64,000 nucleotides of DNA from CALLCD01 sp039817885 (GCA_039817885.1 JBCBUY010000005.1:1-64000), one strand, 5' to 3'. Shown: positions 1 to 9,838, counted from the first letter of the stretch. Notes: generated by a model not told the origin, from the sequence alone. Translations and numbers: made by a program.

Positions 1-77
1 GGACCCAGAGAGACAAAGAGCACACAGCCAGTTCTGGGTCCCGGGTCTCCGCGCCAGCGCGTCGCCCGGGATGACAA
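1..77. repeat. Dispersed palindromic repeat, copy 1 (left edge cut)
   Basis: Bases 1-9 (GGACCCAGA) pair with 33-41 (TCTGGGTCC). The sequence then continues through a GC-rich arm to CCGGGATGAC at 66-75. The same inner palindrome and the same right end recur at 53284-53355, so this is a second copy of one repeat family; its left outer arm lies outside the window. It sits downstream of mutL. Function unknown; such elements can act as transcript ends or nucleoid-protein sites. Confidence 0.7.
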
Positions 78-164
78 TTCAGGAGAAGGAGATCAGCCCT
101 GAGCCCGCCTCATGTGAGCGCCGAAGGCGCGATACGGAGGCAAACAAAGACTCGCGCGTTCCAT

Positions 165-182
165 GGAATGCGGAAGCATTCC
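165..182 (-). terminator. Hairpin downstream of mutL
   Basis: GGAATGC (165-171) and GCATTCC (176-182) form a perfect 7-bp stem around a 4-base loop, 20 bases past the mutL stop. A second small hairpin lies at 118-130. There is no U-tract, so this may be a 3'-end stabiliser rather than an intrinsic terminator. Confidence 0.3.
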
Positions 183-202
183 GGGAACAATCAAAGACTC
201 CC

Positions 203-2062
203 TCACCGCCGCCCAAACAGGCGTTCGATATCGGCAAGCTTCAGCTCGACATAAGTTGGCCGGCCATGATTGCACTGGCCGGAATGGGGCGTGGCTTCCA
301 TCTGGCGGAGGAGCGCATTCATCTCCTCGCCATTCAGACGCCGCCCCGACCGCACGCTCCCCCGACACGCCATATTGCCCATCACCTCTTCAAACCTCTC
401 AGACAGCGCCAACCCTTCGTCGAACTCGGCAAAATCGTCTGCAAGGTCCTGGACGAGCCCTTTCAGATCCATCTCACCGAACAGGGCCGGCGTCGCGCGA
501 ACGCAGACCGCCCCAGCCCCGAACGGCTCCACTTCCAGGCCGAAGGCCAGCAAATCCTCCGCGCGAGACACGATCCGCGAAGCTTCGTCTTCCGTCAGCT
601 CGACCACTTCCGGGATCAACAGCGCTTGCCGCTTCACGCCGTCCGCTGCGATCTGGCGCTTCATATCCTCATAAACCAACCGCTCATGGGCCGCATGCTG
701 GTCGACGATAACGATGCCATCCTCGGTTTGCGTCACGATGTAGTTCTCGTGCAACTGCGCCCGCGCCACACCCAGGGGAAAATCCGTATCCGGTCCCGCA
801 ACTGGATCCGGCTCCACGCGCGCTGTCGGCGCACCATCAGCATACGCTTTGGCAGCCTCACGAAAGCCATCCGTTTCAGCCGCCAGCGGGGTCTGGCTGA
901 GAGGTGCTCGCATCGCCCCCTTGGGCTCGGCCCACAAGGTCGACGGCCGAAAGACATCCGCCTGAACCGGCTCAGGCTGCAGCTTATCCAACGTATCACT
1001 GGCCACCGTCGTCGACGCCCGATGCCCGGCCGCCGCAAGCGAATGGCGAAGCGCTCCAATCAACAGGCCCCGCACATTGCCGGAATCCCGAAAGCGCACC
1101 TCGGTCTTCGCCGGATGGACATTCACATCAACGAACTCCGGATCGAGATCAACGAACAAGGCCGCCATCGCATGGCGGTCCCGCGCCAAAAAGTCGGAAT
1201 AGGCTGCACGAATGACACCGTTCAGCATCCGGTCTTTCACCGGACGACCATTCACAAACAGAAACTGCATCTGGGCATTCCCGCGATTGAGCGTCGGCAA
1301 CCCTGCAAATCCAGAAATGCTCACCCCGCCCCGTTCGGCCTCTATCGCGATGGCATTCTCTCGGAACTCCCGGCCCATAATCGCGCCAAGCCGCGCGAGC
1401 CGCGCCGTTGCCGCGGCCCCCACTTCAGCGGTGTGGCGAAAGAGACTTCGGCCATTGCTCTGCAGCGAGACGCTGATATCGGCCCGCGCCATGGCAAGCC
1501 GCCGGCAGGCATCCGTCACTGCCATGGTCTCGGCCCGTTCCGACTTCATGAATTTCAGCCGGGCCGGCGTTGCATGGAAAAGATCACGCACCTCGATCCG
1601 GGTCCCCGTCGCGCCTGCTCCGGTCCAAGCGACAGGTTTCGGGCCATCCAGCCGGCCAGCCTCAATGACCACCTCACAGGCGTCTTCGCCATCCGCCCGC
1701 GAGGCGATGCGCATCCGCGAGACAGATGCAATCGATGGCAATGCTTCCCCGCGAAATCCCATGGTGTGGATATTCAACAAGTCGATATGACCAAGATCAT
1801 CTGGGGTAAGTTTCGACGTTGCGTGGCGCTCGAGGGCCACGGTGAGGTCGCTTCCTGTCATCCCGCAGCCATCGTCCGCAACGAGAATGCGCGCCAACCC
1901 TCCCGCTTCGATTTCAATCTCGATGCGGGTCGCGCCGGCATCAATTGCGTTCTCCACAAGCTCTTTGACCGCTGCCGCCGGGCGTTCAATCACCTCCCCT
2001 GCGGCAATTCGATTGATCGCCTCATTGGGCAAACGCCGAATGGTCGGCCTGAGATCGGACAT
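203..2062 (-). CDS. mutL: DNA mismatch repair protein MutL
   Basis: MutL (619 residues) couples MutS mismatch recognition to strand incision and repair. The N-terminal GHKL ATPase motifs NAIDAGAT, DDGCGM and GFRGEAL are all present. The C-terminal half carries the DQHA-x2-E-x4-E metal-binding endonuclease motif (about residue 450) and a C-x-HGRP motif near the end. This is therefore the nicking type of MutL, used in bacteria without MutH. I chose the ATG beginning MSDLRPTIRR because it fits the family N-terminus. In-frame ATGs 15 and 51 bases upstream remain possible, since no strong ribosome-binding site decides. No mutS is in the window. Confidence 0.95.
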   Translation of the reverse strand: MSDLRPTIRRLPNEAINRIAAGEVIERPAAAVKELVENAIDAGATRIEIEIEAGGLARILVADDGCGMTGSDLTVALERHATSKLTPDDLGHIDLLNIHTMGFRGEALPSIASVSRMRIASRADGEDACEVVIEAGRLDGPKPVAWTGAGATGTRIEVRDLFHATPARLKFMKSERAETMAVTDACRRLAMARADISVSLQSNGRSLFRHTAEVGAAATARLARLGAIMGREFRENAIAIEAERGGVSISGFAGLPTLNRGNAQMQFLFVNGRPVKDRMLNGVIRAAYSDFLARDRHAMAALFVDLDPEFVDVNVHPAKTEVRFRDSGNVRGLLIGALRHSLAAAGHRASTTVASDTLDKLQPEPVQADVFRPSTLWAEPKGAMRAPLSQTPLAAETDGFREAAKAYADGAPTARVEPDPVAGPDTDFPLGVARAQLHENYIVTQTEDGIVIVDQHAAHERLVYEDMKRQIAADGVKRQALLIPEVVELTEDEASRIVSRAEDLLAFGLEVEPFGAGAVCVRATPALFGEMDLKGLVQDLADDFAEFDEGLALSERFEEVMGNMACRGSVRSGRRLNGEEMNALLRQMEATPHSGQCNHGRPTYVELKLADIERLFGRR

Positions 2063-2199
2063 CGAGGAATCGGGCATAGACGCAGTATAAGCGCTCAAAC
2101 AGTCGATGGGCACTCTTGCGATGGAATTGCCTGTTTATTGTTGGTCGGACACACCTGCGGACGACCCACGGACCAAATACCAAAGCCGCACGAAACGCC

Positions 2200-2691
2200 T
2201 TACGTACCTGGCAACTTGATCCGCGGACCACTCGATCGTTCGATCGTCACATCACCGCCCGTCGCATTGTCAGTGGCCGCCAGCTCGCGCTCTTCTTCAG
2301 AACCGGTCCATCCCGTCACGCTATTCGCGACCCGGCGCGATTTGCGCAGCAAACCTGCCTCTTCATAGTCTACTTGTTCGCGGATAATCGGGTTCACGGC
2401 AATCGCACCCGCCCTTGCGACAAGAATGCGCTCAGCATCGCTGGCATCAAGTCCGATCTGTTCACCAAAACTGAAAGCCCGCTCAGCCCGAGCTGGATCG
2501 ACTTCTGCAGGAACGGCCGTGCCGGCGTCTGGCGGACGGAGACTATATTCCGGCGGCACCGTCAGCGGGGCTTTCTTGACCACGCGAAACTCGTCGGGTG
2601 TGCCAGCCCGGCGGCCATCCCCGCTCGATGTACACGCCGAGGCCATGGCCAGAACCACACCGAGCGTAAAGGTGGAAATCATGTTTTTCAT
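2200..2691 (-). CDS. DUF3035 lipoprotein, BamF-like outer-membrane assembly subunit
   Basis: This 163-residue predicted lipoprotein has a signal peptide ending in an MASAC lipobox, followed by a low-complexity region with PPEYSLRPP. That sequence is typical of alphaproteobacterial DUF3035 proteins, described as the BamF subunit of the beta-barrel assembly machinery in this class. The start MKNMIST is preceded by AGGTATGTCGC; an upstream in-frame ATG would put a charged stretch before the signal peptide. It lies between lspA and mutL on the same strand, the usual lspA-DUF3035 neighbourhood. The family call comes from motif and context; the function is inferred. Confidence 0.75.
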   Translation of the reverse strand: MKNMISTFTLGVVLAMASACTSSGDGRRAGTPDEFRVVKKAPLTVPPEYSLRPPDAGTAVPAEVDPARAERAFSFGEQIGLDASDAERILVARAGAIAVNPIIREQVDYEEAGLLRKSRRVANSVTGWTGSEEERELAATDNATGGDVTIERSSGPRIKLPGT

Positions 2692-2744
2692 GCGACATAC
2701 CTCGCGATTACCGATGGATCGCCAATTCAAGGCTCACCTCGCCT

Positions 2745-3275
2745 CTACCCAGCATTCCTAAGACTACCTTCATTCGCAGAGAATATAAACTGATCGACAA
2801 GGAGCAAGATAGCTCCAACAGTTATCGCTGAATCAGCAACATTGAATATCCAGGGGAAAATCGGCAGCCAAGACGTCACATCTATAAAATCCACCACCGC
2901 TCCAAAGCGTACCCGATCGATCACATTTCCGATTGCTCCCGCCACAACCAGGCACAAAGCGAAAACCGTGAGCGCATTTACCGCGCGGAAAATCCACACG
3001 GCAAAGCCGGCGGCGATCACAATCGTCATCACAACCAGCACCCATCGCATCACCCCTTCAGATTGAAGCGCGCCAAAGCTCATGCCGCGGTTCCACACCA
3101 TGGAGAGATCGAAAATCGGAGAGAAGTCCAGCCGTCCGCAAGGCTCTGTTCTATCGAGACAATTGAGCCCGTTCAGAGCCGGCGTGTCGAGAATCATCAA
3201 CTTGGTGATCTGATCAAGCACCAGAATCACCGGGATGATCAGCCCAGCCATTATGATCCGTTGGAGAGCCGTCAT
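2745..3275 (-). CDS. lspA: Lipoprotein signal peptidase (signal peptidase II)
   Basis: Inner-membrane aspartyl protease that removes signal peptides from diacylglyceryl-modified prolipoproteins. The 176-residue protein has four hydrophobic segments and both catalytic-Asp regions, GNVIDRVRFGAVVDFIDV and FNVADSAITVG. Its ATG overlaps the ileS stop by 4 bases, so the two are translationally coupled. Several lipoproteins in this window (DUF3035, cytochrome c, CsgG, TPR protein) would be its substrates. Confidence 0.96.
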   Translation of the reverse strand: MTALQRIIMAGLIIPVILVLDQITKLMILDTPALNGLNCLDRTEPCGRLDFSPIFDLSMVWNRGMSFGALQSEGVMRWVLVVMTIVIAAGFAVWIFRAVNALTVFALCLVVAGAIGNVIDRVRFGAVVDFIDVTSWLPIFPWIFNVADSAITVGAILLLVDQFIFSANEGSLRNAG

Positions 3276-6200
3276 GCGCGCGCCTCATCATACCTGCGAA
3301 CGGCCGCTGCATCCCGAGGGGTCAGGTCTGGAAAATCGGGATCCGCTGTCGCCGGATCGAAATACTTCCAGCTCCGCGCACACTTCGTGCCGTCGGCGAG
3401 CTTCGGCAGCACCGCAACACCCTCCACATCGTCCAGAGCAAAAGCCCCGCCCGGCGCGTCGCCCGCAATCAACGCGGCATCTGACGTGATAAACAGATCT
3501 GCTGGGTGTTCCGACGCCACCAAGTTAAGCACGTCTTGATCCGAGAAGAAAACGTCAGGGGACGCTTCCAGAGACGACCCGATCCGCTTCTCACGGCGCT
3601 CGATTTCAAGCGCCCCGGTGACCACGCGGCGAACATCGAAGATCTGCTTCCACCTCGTGGCAAGCTCAGGGTCGAGCCAATCCTCCGGCGTCTCCGGGAA
3701 CAGCATAAGGTGCACACTTGCTTTGTCGCCAGCCGCAAAACGGCTCATGAGGAACGCTTCTTCGGTGGTGAACGGCATGATGGGCGCGAGCCAGACGAGA
3801 AGACGTTCCAGAACTTCGTCCATCACCGCACGCGCTGCCCGTCGGCGGAGCTCATCGAGCGCGTCACAATAGAGGCTGTCCTTGCGGATATCGAAATACA
3901 CCGCGGAGAGGTCGACCGCGCAAAAATTCACAATCGCCGCCATCACCCTCTTGAAATCGTAGACGTCATATGCCTCACGGACGACGGTATCGAGCTCTTT
4001 CAGACGATGCAGCACCCATTGTTCCAGGCCGGGCATATCACTGCGGGGAACCGCTTCTTTCCAGGTGAACCCGTCGAGGGCCCCAAGGAGATAGCGCAGC
4101 GTATTGCGAAGACGCCGATAGGTCTCCACAGAGCCCTTGATGATTTCGTCAGAGATGCGGAGGTCTTCAGTATAGTCGCCGCTCGCCGTCCAGATGCGCA
4201 GAATCTCGATGCCGTATTGCTTCTGAATCTCTTTTGGGTCGACCGCGTTTCCTTCCGACTTACCCATCTTTTTGCCTTCTGAGTCCACGATGAAGCCGTG
4301 GGTCAGGATCTGGCGATAAGGCGGCATGCCACGCGTGGCGCAGCACTCCAGAAGCGAGGACTGGAACCAGCCACGATGCTGGTCAGAGCCCTCCATATAG
4401 AGGTCGACCTGCCCGGTCTGCTCCTCAATGATCCCGCGATCGCGCATACAGAAAGCATGTGTGGTGCCGCTATCGAACCAGACATCGAGCACATCGGTCA
4501 CCTTGGTCCAGTCATGGCCATCAGCATCATCGCCGAGAAAGATCGCATCATCGGTATCGAACCAGGCTTCAACGCCGCCTTTGGAAATCGCATCAACAAT
4601 GCGGGCATTGATGGCGTTGGCTTTGTCTTCCGGAAGCGCGGCGGTGTGGGGCTCGCCGGCTTCATTGACGAAAATTGTCAGCGGCACGCCCCAATTGCGC
4701 TGGCGGGAGACAAGCCAGTCCGGTCGGTCTTCCACCATGCTGGTGAGCCTGTTGCGGCCGGATGGCGGGAAGAACTCCGTCTCTTCCAGCCCCTTCATCG
4801 CCAGTTCACGCAGGGATTTGCCATCCTTGCCTGGCCCGTCCATGGCAATGAACCATTGCGGCGTCGCCCGGCGGATCACCGGAGCCTTTGACCGCCAGGA
4901 ATGGGCGTCGCGGATCTCGGTGACGCCGCGAGCCAGCAGATTCCCAGACTCGGCCAACGCCTTGATCACCTCTGGGTTCGCCTTGCCCATCTCGCCGCGC
5001 TTCTTGCCGGAGGTGCGGATGATGTCGAGGCCGCCGAAGCGCGGGACGTCCGACGTGTAGCACCCCGCATCATCGACGATCTGGCGGATCTCCTGCGTCA
5101 TACGCCCGGACTCGACCCAGACATTGAAGTCGTCCTCGCCATGGGCGGGTGCGGTGTGAACGAAACCCGTGCCGGCGTCTGCGGTGACGTGGTCACCGGC
5201 GAGCATGGGGCGGGGTTCGGCCCAGAAATCATCTGCCCCCAGCGGATGGGCGGGTGCCAGCATGGCGAGTGCTTCAGCCGAGACAGTTTGGATTCTTTCG
5301 AAGCTTTTGACCTTGGCCCCATCCATGACCTGCCGGGATAAGGCTTCAGCGAGGATCAGACGGTCGCCCGCCGCGGCATAAGGCGCAAAACCCAACTCTT
5401 CTTCCGTCATCACCTCGGTGACTTCGTAGAGGGCATAATCAATCTCGGGATTGAACGCGATCGCCTGATTGGCCGGAATGGTCCATGGGGTGGTCGTCCA
5501 GATAACAACCGATGCACCGATGCAATCGGCGACCAAATCGAACCGGTTAACTGCTGTCCCGGCTTGTTCGGCGGGATCTCCGAGATTTAATGCATCGACA
5601 GGAAACTTCACCCAGATCACGGGCACTTTGCGATCCTTGTACTCCACCTCGGCTTCGGCCAGCGCTGTCTTCTCGACAGGCGACCACATGACCGGCTTTG
5701 CGCCGCGCACGAGCCGTCCGCCCATGGCGATGTCGAGAAACTCAGAGACGATCTTCGCCTCGCTCTCCGGGCGCATGGTCAGATACGGATTGTCCCATTC
5801 CCCTTCGACGCCGAGGGATCGGAACTCTTGCCGCTGCACATCCACCCAGCCTTGCGCATATTCCCGGCAGCGCGCGCGGAACTCTCCAGGGCTGACATCA
5901 TCCTTCGTACGGCCCTTAGCGCGGAACTCTTCTTCCACTTTCCACTCAATCGGCAGACCGTGGCAGTCCCAGCCGGGGACATATGACGCATCGAAGCCAG
6001 CCATTTGGTGCGAACGCACGATAATATCCTTGACGATCTTGTTCATCGCCGTGCCAAGATGGATGTGCCCATTGGCATAGGGCGGGCCATCATGGAGTAG
6101 CCAGGGCTTTGCGCCGCGGCGCTTAGCATCTTCACGCATCAGCTCATAGAGCTTCATGTCATCCCAGCGCTTGATCCAGTTCGGCTCGGCCTTGGGCAGG

Positions 6201-6283
6201 CCGCCGCGCATGGGAAAATCGGTCTTTGGCAGGAACAGGGTCTCGCGATAATCGCGGTCTGGTTTGTCGTGTGTATCAGGCAT
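3272..6283 (-). CDS. ileS: Isoleucyl-tRNA synthetase
   Basis: Class I aminoacyl-tRNA synthetase charging tRNA-Ile, 1003 residues. The HIGH motif appears as HIHLGTA near residue 76, and the KMSKS loop as KMGKS. The large editing (CP1) insertion and the anticodon-binding C-terminal domain are present by length. The end contains TKCARSWKYF, a form of the C-terminal zinc-region sequence common in alphaproteobacteria. It is followed directly by lspA, a widely conserved pair. Confidence 0.97.
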   Translation of the reverse strand: MPDTHDKPDRDYRETLFLPKTDFPMRGGLPKAEPNWIKRWDDMKLYELMREDAKRRGAKPWLLHDGPPYANGHIHLGTAMNKIVKDIIVRSHQMAGFDASYVPGWDCHGLPIEWKVEEEFRAKGRTKDDVSPGEFRARCREYAQGWVDVQRQEFRSLGVEGEWDNPYLTMRPESEAKIVSEFLDIAMGGRLVRGAKPVMWSPVEKTALAEAEVEYKDRKVPVIWVKFPVDALNLGDPAEQAGTAVNRFDLVADCIGASVVIWTTTPWTIPANQAIAFNPEIDYALYEVTEVMTEEELGFAPYAAAGDRLILAEALSRQVMDGAKVKSFERIQTVSAEALAMLAPAHPLGADDFWAEPRPMLAGDHVTADAGTGFVHTAPAHGEDDFNVWVESGRMTQEIRQIVDDAGCYTSDVPRFGGLDIIRTSGKKRGEMGKANPEVIKALAESGNLLARGVTEIRDAHSWRSKAPVIRRATPQWFIAMDGPGKDGKSLRELAMKGLEETEFFPPSGRNRLTSMVEDRPDWLVSRQRNWGVPLTIFVNEAGEPHTAALPEDKANAINARIVDAISKGGVEAWFDTDDAIFLGDDADGHDWTKVTDVLDVWFDSGTTHAFCMRDRGIIEEQTGQVDLYMEGSDQHRGWFQSSLLECCATRGMPPYRQILTHGFIVDSEGKKMGKSEGNAVDPKEIQKQYGIEILRIWTASGDYTEDLRISDEIIKGSVETYRRLRNTLRYLLGALDGFTWKEAVPRSDMPGLEQWVLHRLKELDTVVREAYDVYDFKRVMAAIVNFCAVDLSAVYFDIRKDSLYCDALDELRRRAARAVMDEVLERLLVWLAPIMPFTTEEAFLMSRFAAGDKASVHLMLFPETPEDWLDPELATRWKQIFDVRRVVTGALEIERREKRIGSSLEASPDVFFSDQDVLNLVASEHPADLFITSDAALIAGDAPGGAFALDDVEGVAVLPKLADGTKCARSWKYFDPATADPDFPDLTPRDAAAVRRYDEARA

Positions 6284-6437
6284 AGTCGTCGCGTCTTCGA
6301 ATCTGTGATCAGTTTATCAGGGCAATAAGAGGATGTCCCCGGCAACGCTCACCTGCTGGCGCAAGCTACCACGCGGCCGGGCCGCTAATTCGAATGGCGC
6401 GTATTCTAAACATGGCAGGGGCTCTAGCAGCGAAGCG

Positions 6438-7358
6438 TTAAGCTGTCACTAGCGCTTTCCTGGCGTCCTCCACATCGCGGTGCATCTGTTCGATCATCGG
6501 ATCGACACTGTCGAACTTCAGCTCCGGACGCAGAAACGCGACAAATGCCACCTCGATCCGCTGGCCATAAAGGTCTCCCTCCCAATCAAGGACAACGGTT
6601 TCGAGAAGCGGATCACGGAGGCCCGTGGTTGGCGTGCGACCGAAATTTGCCACACCATCCCGCCAATCCTCCTCCCCCGGCAGACGCACACGCACCGCGT
6701 AGACGCCATGGCGGGGATGGATCAAATCACTGAGATGCATGTTGGCCGTGGGAAACCCAATGGTCCGTCCACGCTTCTCACCATGCTCAACGATGCCGTC
6801 CACAGTCCAGGGTTCACCGAGGAGTTCGGTGACCTTTTCGGGCATACCCGCTCGTAGAGCCTGGCGCATCGCTGTCGACGACGCCTTGTCACCGAGGGCT
6901 TCTATCTTGTCGACCACAGTCACGCCGAAGCCAATCGCCCGGCCGAGGGACGCCAATCGCGGGGCATCCCCCATTCGCCCGCGCCCGAACCGGAAATCGA
7001 ACCCGACCGCGACATGAGCCACGCCCAACCCGTCATGGAGAACGTCTCGGGCGAACTCTTCATCTGTCATCGACGCCATATCGGCATTGAACGGTAGTTC
7101 GAAGACGGCTTCAGCGCCGAGATCCAGAAGCCGACTGTTGCGCCGCTCAGGCGTGAAGATTCGAAACGGCGGATCTTCCGGACGGAACAGGGCCCGCGGT
7201 GGGGGCTCAAAAGTCGCGATACCCAGCCTATGTCCAGTCGCTCGCGCCGCATCTATCACCACGCGGTGGCCCGCATGGATGCCGTCGAAATTACCAAGCG
7301 CGACCGCCATTCCTTTCGCTTCGTCTGGTAGATCGCGATAGTCGGCATAAACGGGCAT
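6438..7358 (-). CDS. ribF: Bifunctional riboflavin kinase / FAD synthetase
   Basis: This 306-residue enzyme converts riboflavin to FMN and FMN to FAD. The N-terminal FAD synthetase domain starts with the ALGNFDGIHAGH nucleotidyltransferase motif. The C-terminal kinase domain contains GRTIGFPTANM. I start at MPVYADYRD, 10 bases after the stop of the MaoC gene and behind an AGGACC ribosome-binding site; the longer reading frame would overlap the upstream gene and matches no family N-terminus. ribF beside ileS-lspA is a common bacterial arrangement. Confidence 0.95.
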   Translation of the reverse strand: MPVYADYRDLPDEAKGMAVALGNFDGIHAGHRVVIDAARATGHRLGIATFEPPPRALFRPEDPPFRIFTPERRNSRLLDLGAEAVFELPFNADMASMTDEEFARDVLHDGLGVAHVAVGFDFRFGRGRMGDAPRLASLGRAIGFGVTVVDKIEALGDKASSTAMRQALRAGMPEKVTELLGEPWTVDGIVEHGEKRGRTIGFPTANMHLSDLIHPRHGVYAVRVRLPGEEDWRDGVANFGRTPTTGLRDPLLETVVLDWEGDLYGQRIEVAFVAFLRPELKFDSVDPMIEQMHRDVEDARKALVTA

Positions 7359-7368
7359 AGCGAAGGTC

Positions 7369-7806
7369 CTAGGAAACGGCCTCGCGGCTCGGTGCCACCA
7401 CTTGCGCCTCGCCCGTGATGACCCGTTTGCCATCGACAACACAAGAGACACTCAACGTAACCCGATTGCCGCGATCGTTCTTTTCAGCCACCTCGGCACG
7501 AACCGTCACGACGTCACCGATATGAACAGGCCTGCGGAAGCGCATCGAAAGACCCGTAAAGATCGCGCCAGGGCCTGGCAGATTATTGCCCAGTATCCCG
7601 GAGATGTAGCTTGCCGTTAAAGCACCGTGGGCAATTCGCTGCCCGAACTGCGTTTGCGCGGCGAACGCCTCATCCATGTGCAGCGGATTATAGTCGCCGG
7701 AAACCTCAGCAAACTTCACGATGTCGTCCTCGGTAATGGTATGCACGGTCTCGTGGGCGTGGCCCACTTCGAGGTCTTCATAATACTTTGTGTCTGGGTG
7801 GTTCAT
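7369..7806 (-). CDS. MaoC-family (R)-specific enoyl-CoA hydratase
   Basis: A 145-residue single-hotdog protein of the MaoC/PhaJ type, expected to hydrate trans-2-enoyl-CoA to (R)-3-hydroxyacyl-CoA. The catalytic Asp/His pair lies in the segment FAEVSGDYNPLHMDEAFA (about residues 32-49), with a following FGQRIAHGALTAS helix. The ATG (MNHPDTK) follows a strong AGGAGGGG ribosome-binding site. Its stop is 10 bases from the ribF start, so the two are probably co-transcribed. The exact acyl-chain substrate is unknown. Confidence 0.88.
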   Translation of the reverse strand: MNHPDTKYYEDLEVGHAHETVHTITEDDIVKFAEVSGDYNPLHMDEAFAAQTQFGQRIAHGALTASYISGILGNNLPGPGAIFTGLSMRFRRPVHIGDVVTVRAEVAEKNDRGNRVTLSVSCVVDGKRVITGEAQVVAPSREAVS

Positions 7807-7879
7807 ATGTACCACTCCCCTCCTCTGTTCCCTTCAAGCGGGCGACATAAACCGTAATTCGTATGGCGTGCAACGCACA

Positions 7880-8746
7880 CTACCAGCACAGCGCCTGTTG
7901 AACATATCGCGCCGTAACGCCGTGCTCTTTCAACAATTGCGAGGTTCCTTCAAGGAACTCGCTTTCATCATACTGTGTCAGCCCAGTCCCGACATAGAGC
8001 GCATCAAAGCCCTGGGCATTCGCCCCCTTGATGTCCGTGGCCGGGCCATCACCAATAACCAGAATGCGGTCGTCCGAAAGCGTCAGCCCCAATTCACGGA
8101 GTTTCTGCCGTGCCAAATCATAAATCGCAGCGTGGGGTTTTCCCGGATAAATCACCGCCCCACCAGCAGCCTCATAGATCCTTGCAAGCGCGCCGCCGCA
8201 CCAATGAAGCTTGTCGCCAACGCGAACCTGGATATCCGGATTGGCGCAGATCAGCGGAAGACCCAATTCAGCAATGCCATGAAGTTCGTCAGTATACTGG
8301 TCGGGATGATCATTCTCCTGATCCCTCAGACCAATAATCAACCCCATCTGCGCCTCATCTGGGGTCTCTGAAAATGTCAGATCCAACCCATCATAGAGAA
8401 ACCGGTCATGCTCCCAGCCCGCATCACCCCCCAACCTCCAGATAGCCTTGTCAGAATGTTGATCCAGAACAGCCCGGGTTGCGTCCCCCGACGAGACGCA
8501 ATCGTCGTAGGCATCGCTCGGCACGCCCAAAGGTTCGAAATATCTCAGAACGCGCGATTTCGGCACAGGCGCGTTGGTTAGCAAGACAACGCGTCCACCT
8601 CGCAGACGAAAGTTGACGAGCGCGTCGCACGCCGATTCAAACGCCGTCCGTCCATTATGGACCACCCCCCAAACATCACACAGTATCGCGTCATAGCTTT
8701 CGGTCAGGCTGCTCAGTCCAGGGAGCACAGTTAGGTTCTGGGTCAT
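7880..8746 (-). CDS. TIGR01459-family HAD-type phosphatase
   Basis: This 288-residue HAD superfamily hydrolase is related to the NagD/PGP group. Motif I is CDVWGVVHNG (the second Asp of the usual DxD replaced by Trp-Gly-Val, as in this subfamily). Motif II is LLTNAPVP, and motif IV is GDGPATDIKGANAQG. A C2-type cap precedes motif IV. Substrate unknown; members are often labelled sugar or nucleotide phosphatases without proof. It belongs to the same minus-strand run as ribF. Confidence 0.85.
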   Translation of the reverse strand: MTQNLTVLPGLSSLTESYDAILCDVWGVVHNGRTAFESACDALVNFRLRGGRVVLLTNAPVPKSRVLRYFEPLGVPSDAYDDCVSSGDATRAVLDQHSDKAIWRLGGDAGWEHDRFLYDGLDLTFSETPDEAQMGLIIGLRDQENDHPDQYTDELHGIAELGLPLICANPDIQVRVGDKLHWCGGALARIYEAAGGAVIYPGKPHAAIYDLARQKLRELGLTLSDDRILVIGDGPATDIKGANAQGFDALYVGTGLTQYDESEFLEGTSQLLKEHGVTARYVQQALCW

Positions 8747-8814
8747 GCTGTGCAGTTAGAGTGGGCCTTGAGCAAGGTCAATTGTTGAAACACCTCACCC
8801 AACCCCAACAAAGC

Positions 8815-9321
8815 CTATTCCAGGCGTTCGCCGAATCTCATCTCGGCAAGATGCGCGACGCTTTCTGAATAAAAAAGCGCTTCGGGAATGTCGCGCCTGA
8901 CAGCTGCAAAATCATCAGCATATGCGACCACATCATCGGTCTCATGGGTGCGCGCCCCGTAGGTCTCGGCGAAGCGTTTCTCAAGCCCATCAAGATCTTC
9001 CGCGTCAACAAGAATCCAAACAAGTTGAAGCGTGCCATCCATAAATACGAACTCGGCCAGACGGTCGTCACCAAAGTAACCAAAGCCCTGACAATCGATC
9101 TGATCATGCGTTTCTGCAGGGAGTCGTGGCGGGTCGAAACGGCGTGTTTCAAGACTGGAGCACAATGGCTCCAAATCCTCTGTCAGGGCCTCCAAAGTGG
9201 CACCGAACTGAATCACATCCGGCTTTTCCACGGAGATGGGCTGTGCCATCGCCAAAGCAGAAAGATTGGCTAAACCTGACAGGACAACAGCTTGGAAAGC
9301 GGAGATTGGAAAAGAAGGCAT
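8815..9321 (-). CDS. Exported protein of unknown function
   Basis: A 168-residue protein beginning MPSFPISAFQ, with a signal peptide that probably ends at AMA-QPIS. The mature part has two Cys residues (in PLCSSLE and QIDCQGFGYFGDD), which may form a disulfide, and an acidic alpha/beta-looking remainder. I see no recognised enzyme motif. The start was chosen for the signal peptide; an upstream in-frame start would add a charged leader. It stands alone between the HAD phosphatase and the cytochrome gene. Confidence 0.65.
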   Translation of the reverse strand: MPSFPISAFQAVVLSGLANLSALAMAQPISVEKPDVIQFGATLEALTEDLEPLCSSLETRRFDPPRLPAETHDQIDCQGFGYFGDDRLAEFVFMDGTLQLVWILVDAEDLDGLEKRFAETYGARTHETDDVVAYADDFAAVRRDIPEALFYSESVAHLAEMRFGERLE

Positions 9322-9411
9322 TGGCGTTTGTCTCAATTTTTGAGTTTCACGCCCCGCAACACACAAATCTCGTAGAGTCATCGCAGCCGGAAATCAAGTA
9401 GGCTCAGCGAC

Positions 9412-9819
9412 TTAGTCTTCGTCTTCGATTTGCTCTATCGTTAGCAGATAGGCCATGAGCGCATCTGTGCCGAGCGGCCCGAAGTCAAACTCGGGCATGA
9501 CATCATTGCCAATGGAAATATGCTCTCGGAAATCCGTCGCCAGAGCTTCAATGTCGAAATCCCCAAGCACGGTCCGCAAAGGAGGTGCATCAGGCAACGG
9601 GCTCTCCCCGCTAGGGCCAATGGCATGGCACGAAACGCAATTTCGCTCGGCAATCCCGCGCCCTTGAGCCACAAGATCCCCCTCCACCAGCGCAGCGTCA
9701 TCGTTCAGTGCCACAGACGATGAAACGGGTGTTTCGACTTCCCTCGCATTCTGACACGCCACCACGAACATCAAGCTCGCCGCAACCAGATGTGTGATCC
9801 CAAAGCGATGCAACGACAT
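9412..9819 (-). CDS. Small membrane-anchored c-type cytochrome
   Basis: A 135-residue periplasmic class I cytochrome c. The heme is bound at CVSCH (residues 61-65), and Met108 in NDVMPEF is the likely distal ligand. The N-terminus resembles a lipoprotein signal (LMFVVAC, Cys22), so it is probably lipid-anchored. Residues 25-50 are a Ser/Asp-rich linker. The start MSLHRFG has an excellent AGGAGGT site 8 bases upstream. The electron partner is not evident from the neighbours. Confidence 0.85.
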   Translation of the reverse strand: MSLHRFGITHLVAASLMFVVACQNAREVETPVSSSVALNDDAALVEGDLVAQGRGIAERNCVSCHAIGPSGESPLPDAPPLRTVLGDFDIEALATDFREHISIGNDVMPEFDFGPLGTDALMAYLLTIEQIEDED

Positions 9820-9838
9820 CACGGACCTCCTTCTACCA

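Noticed and set aside
71..2368. 765-codon open frame on the plus strand opposite mutL
   Set aside because: It mirrors mutL codon structure, gives an Arg/His/Pro-rich sequence without any domain, and mutL on the other strand is unmistakable.
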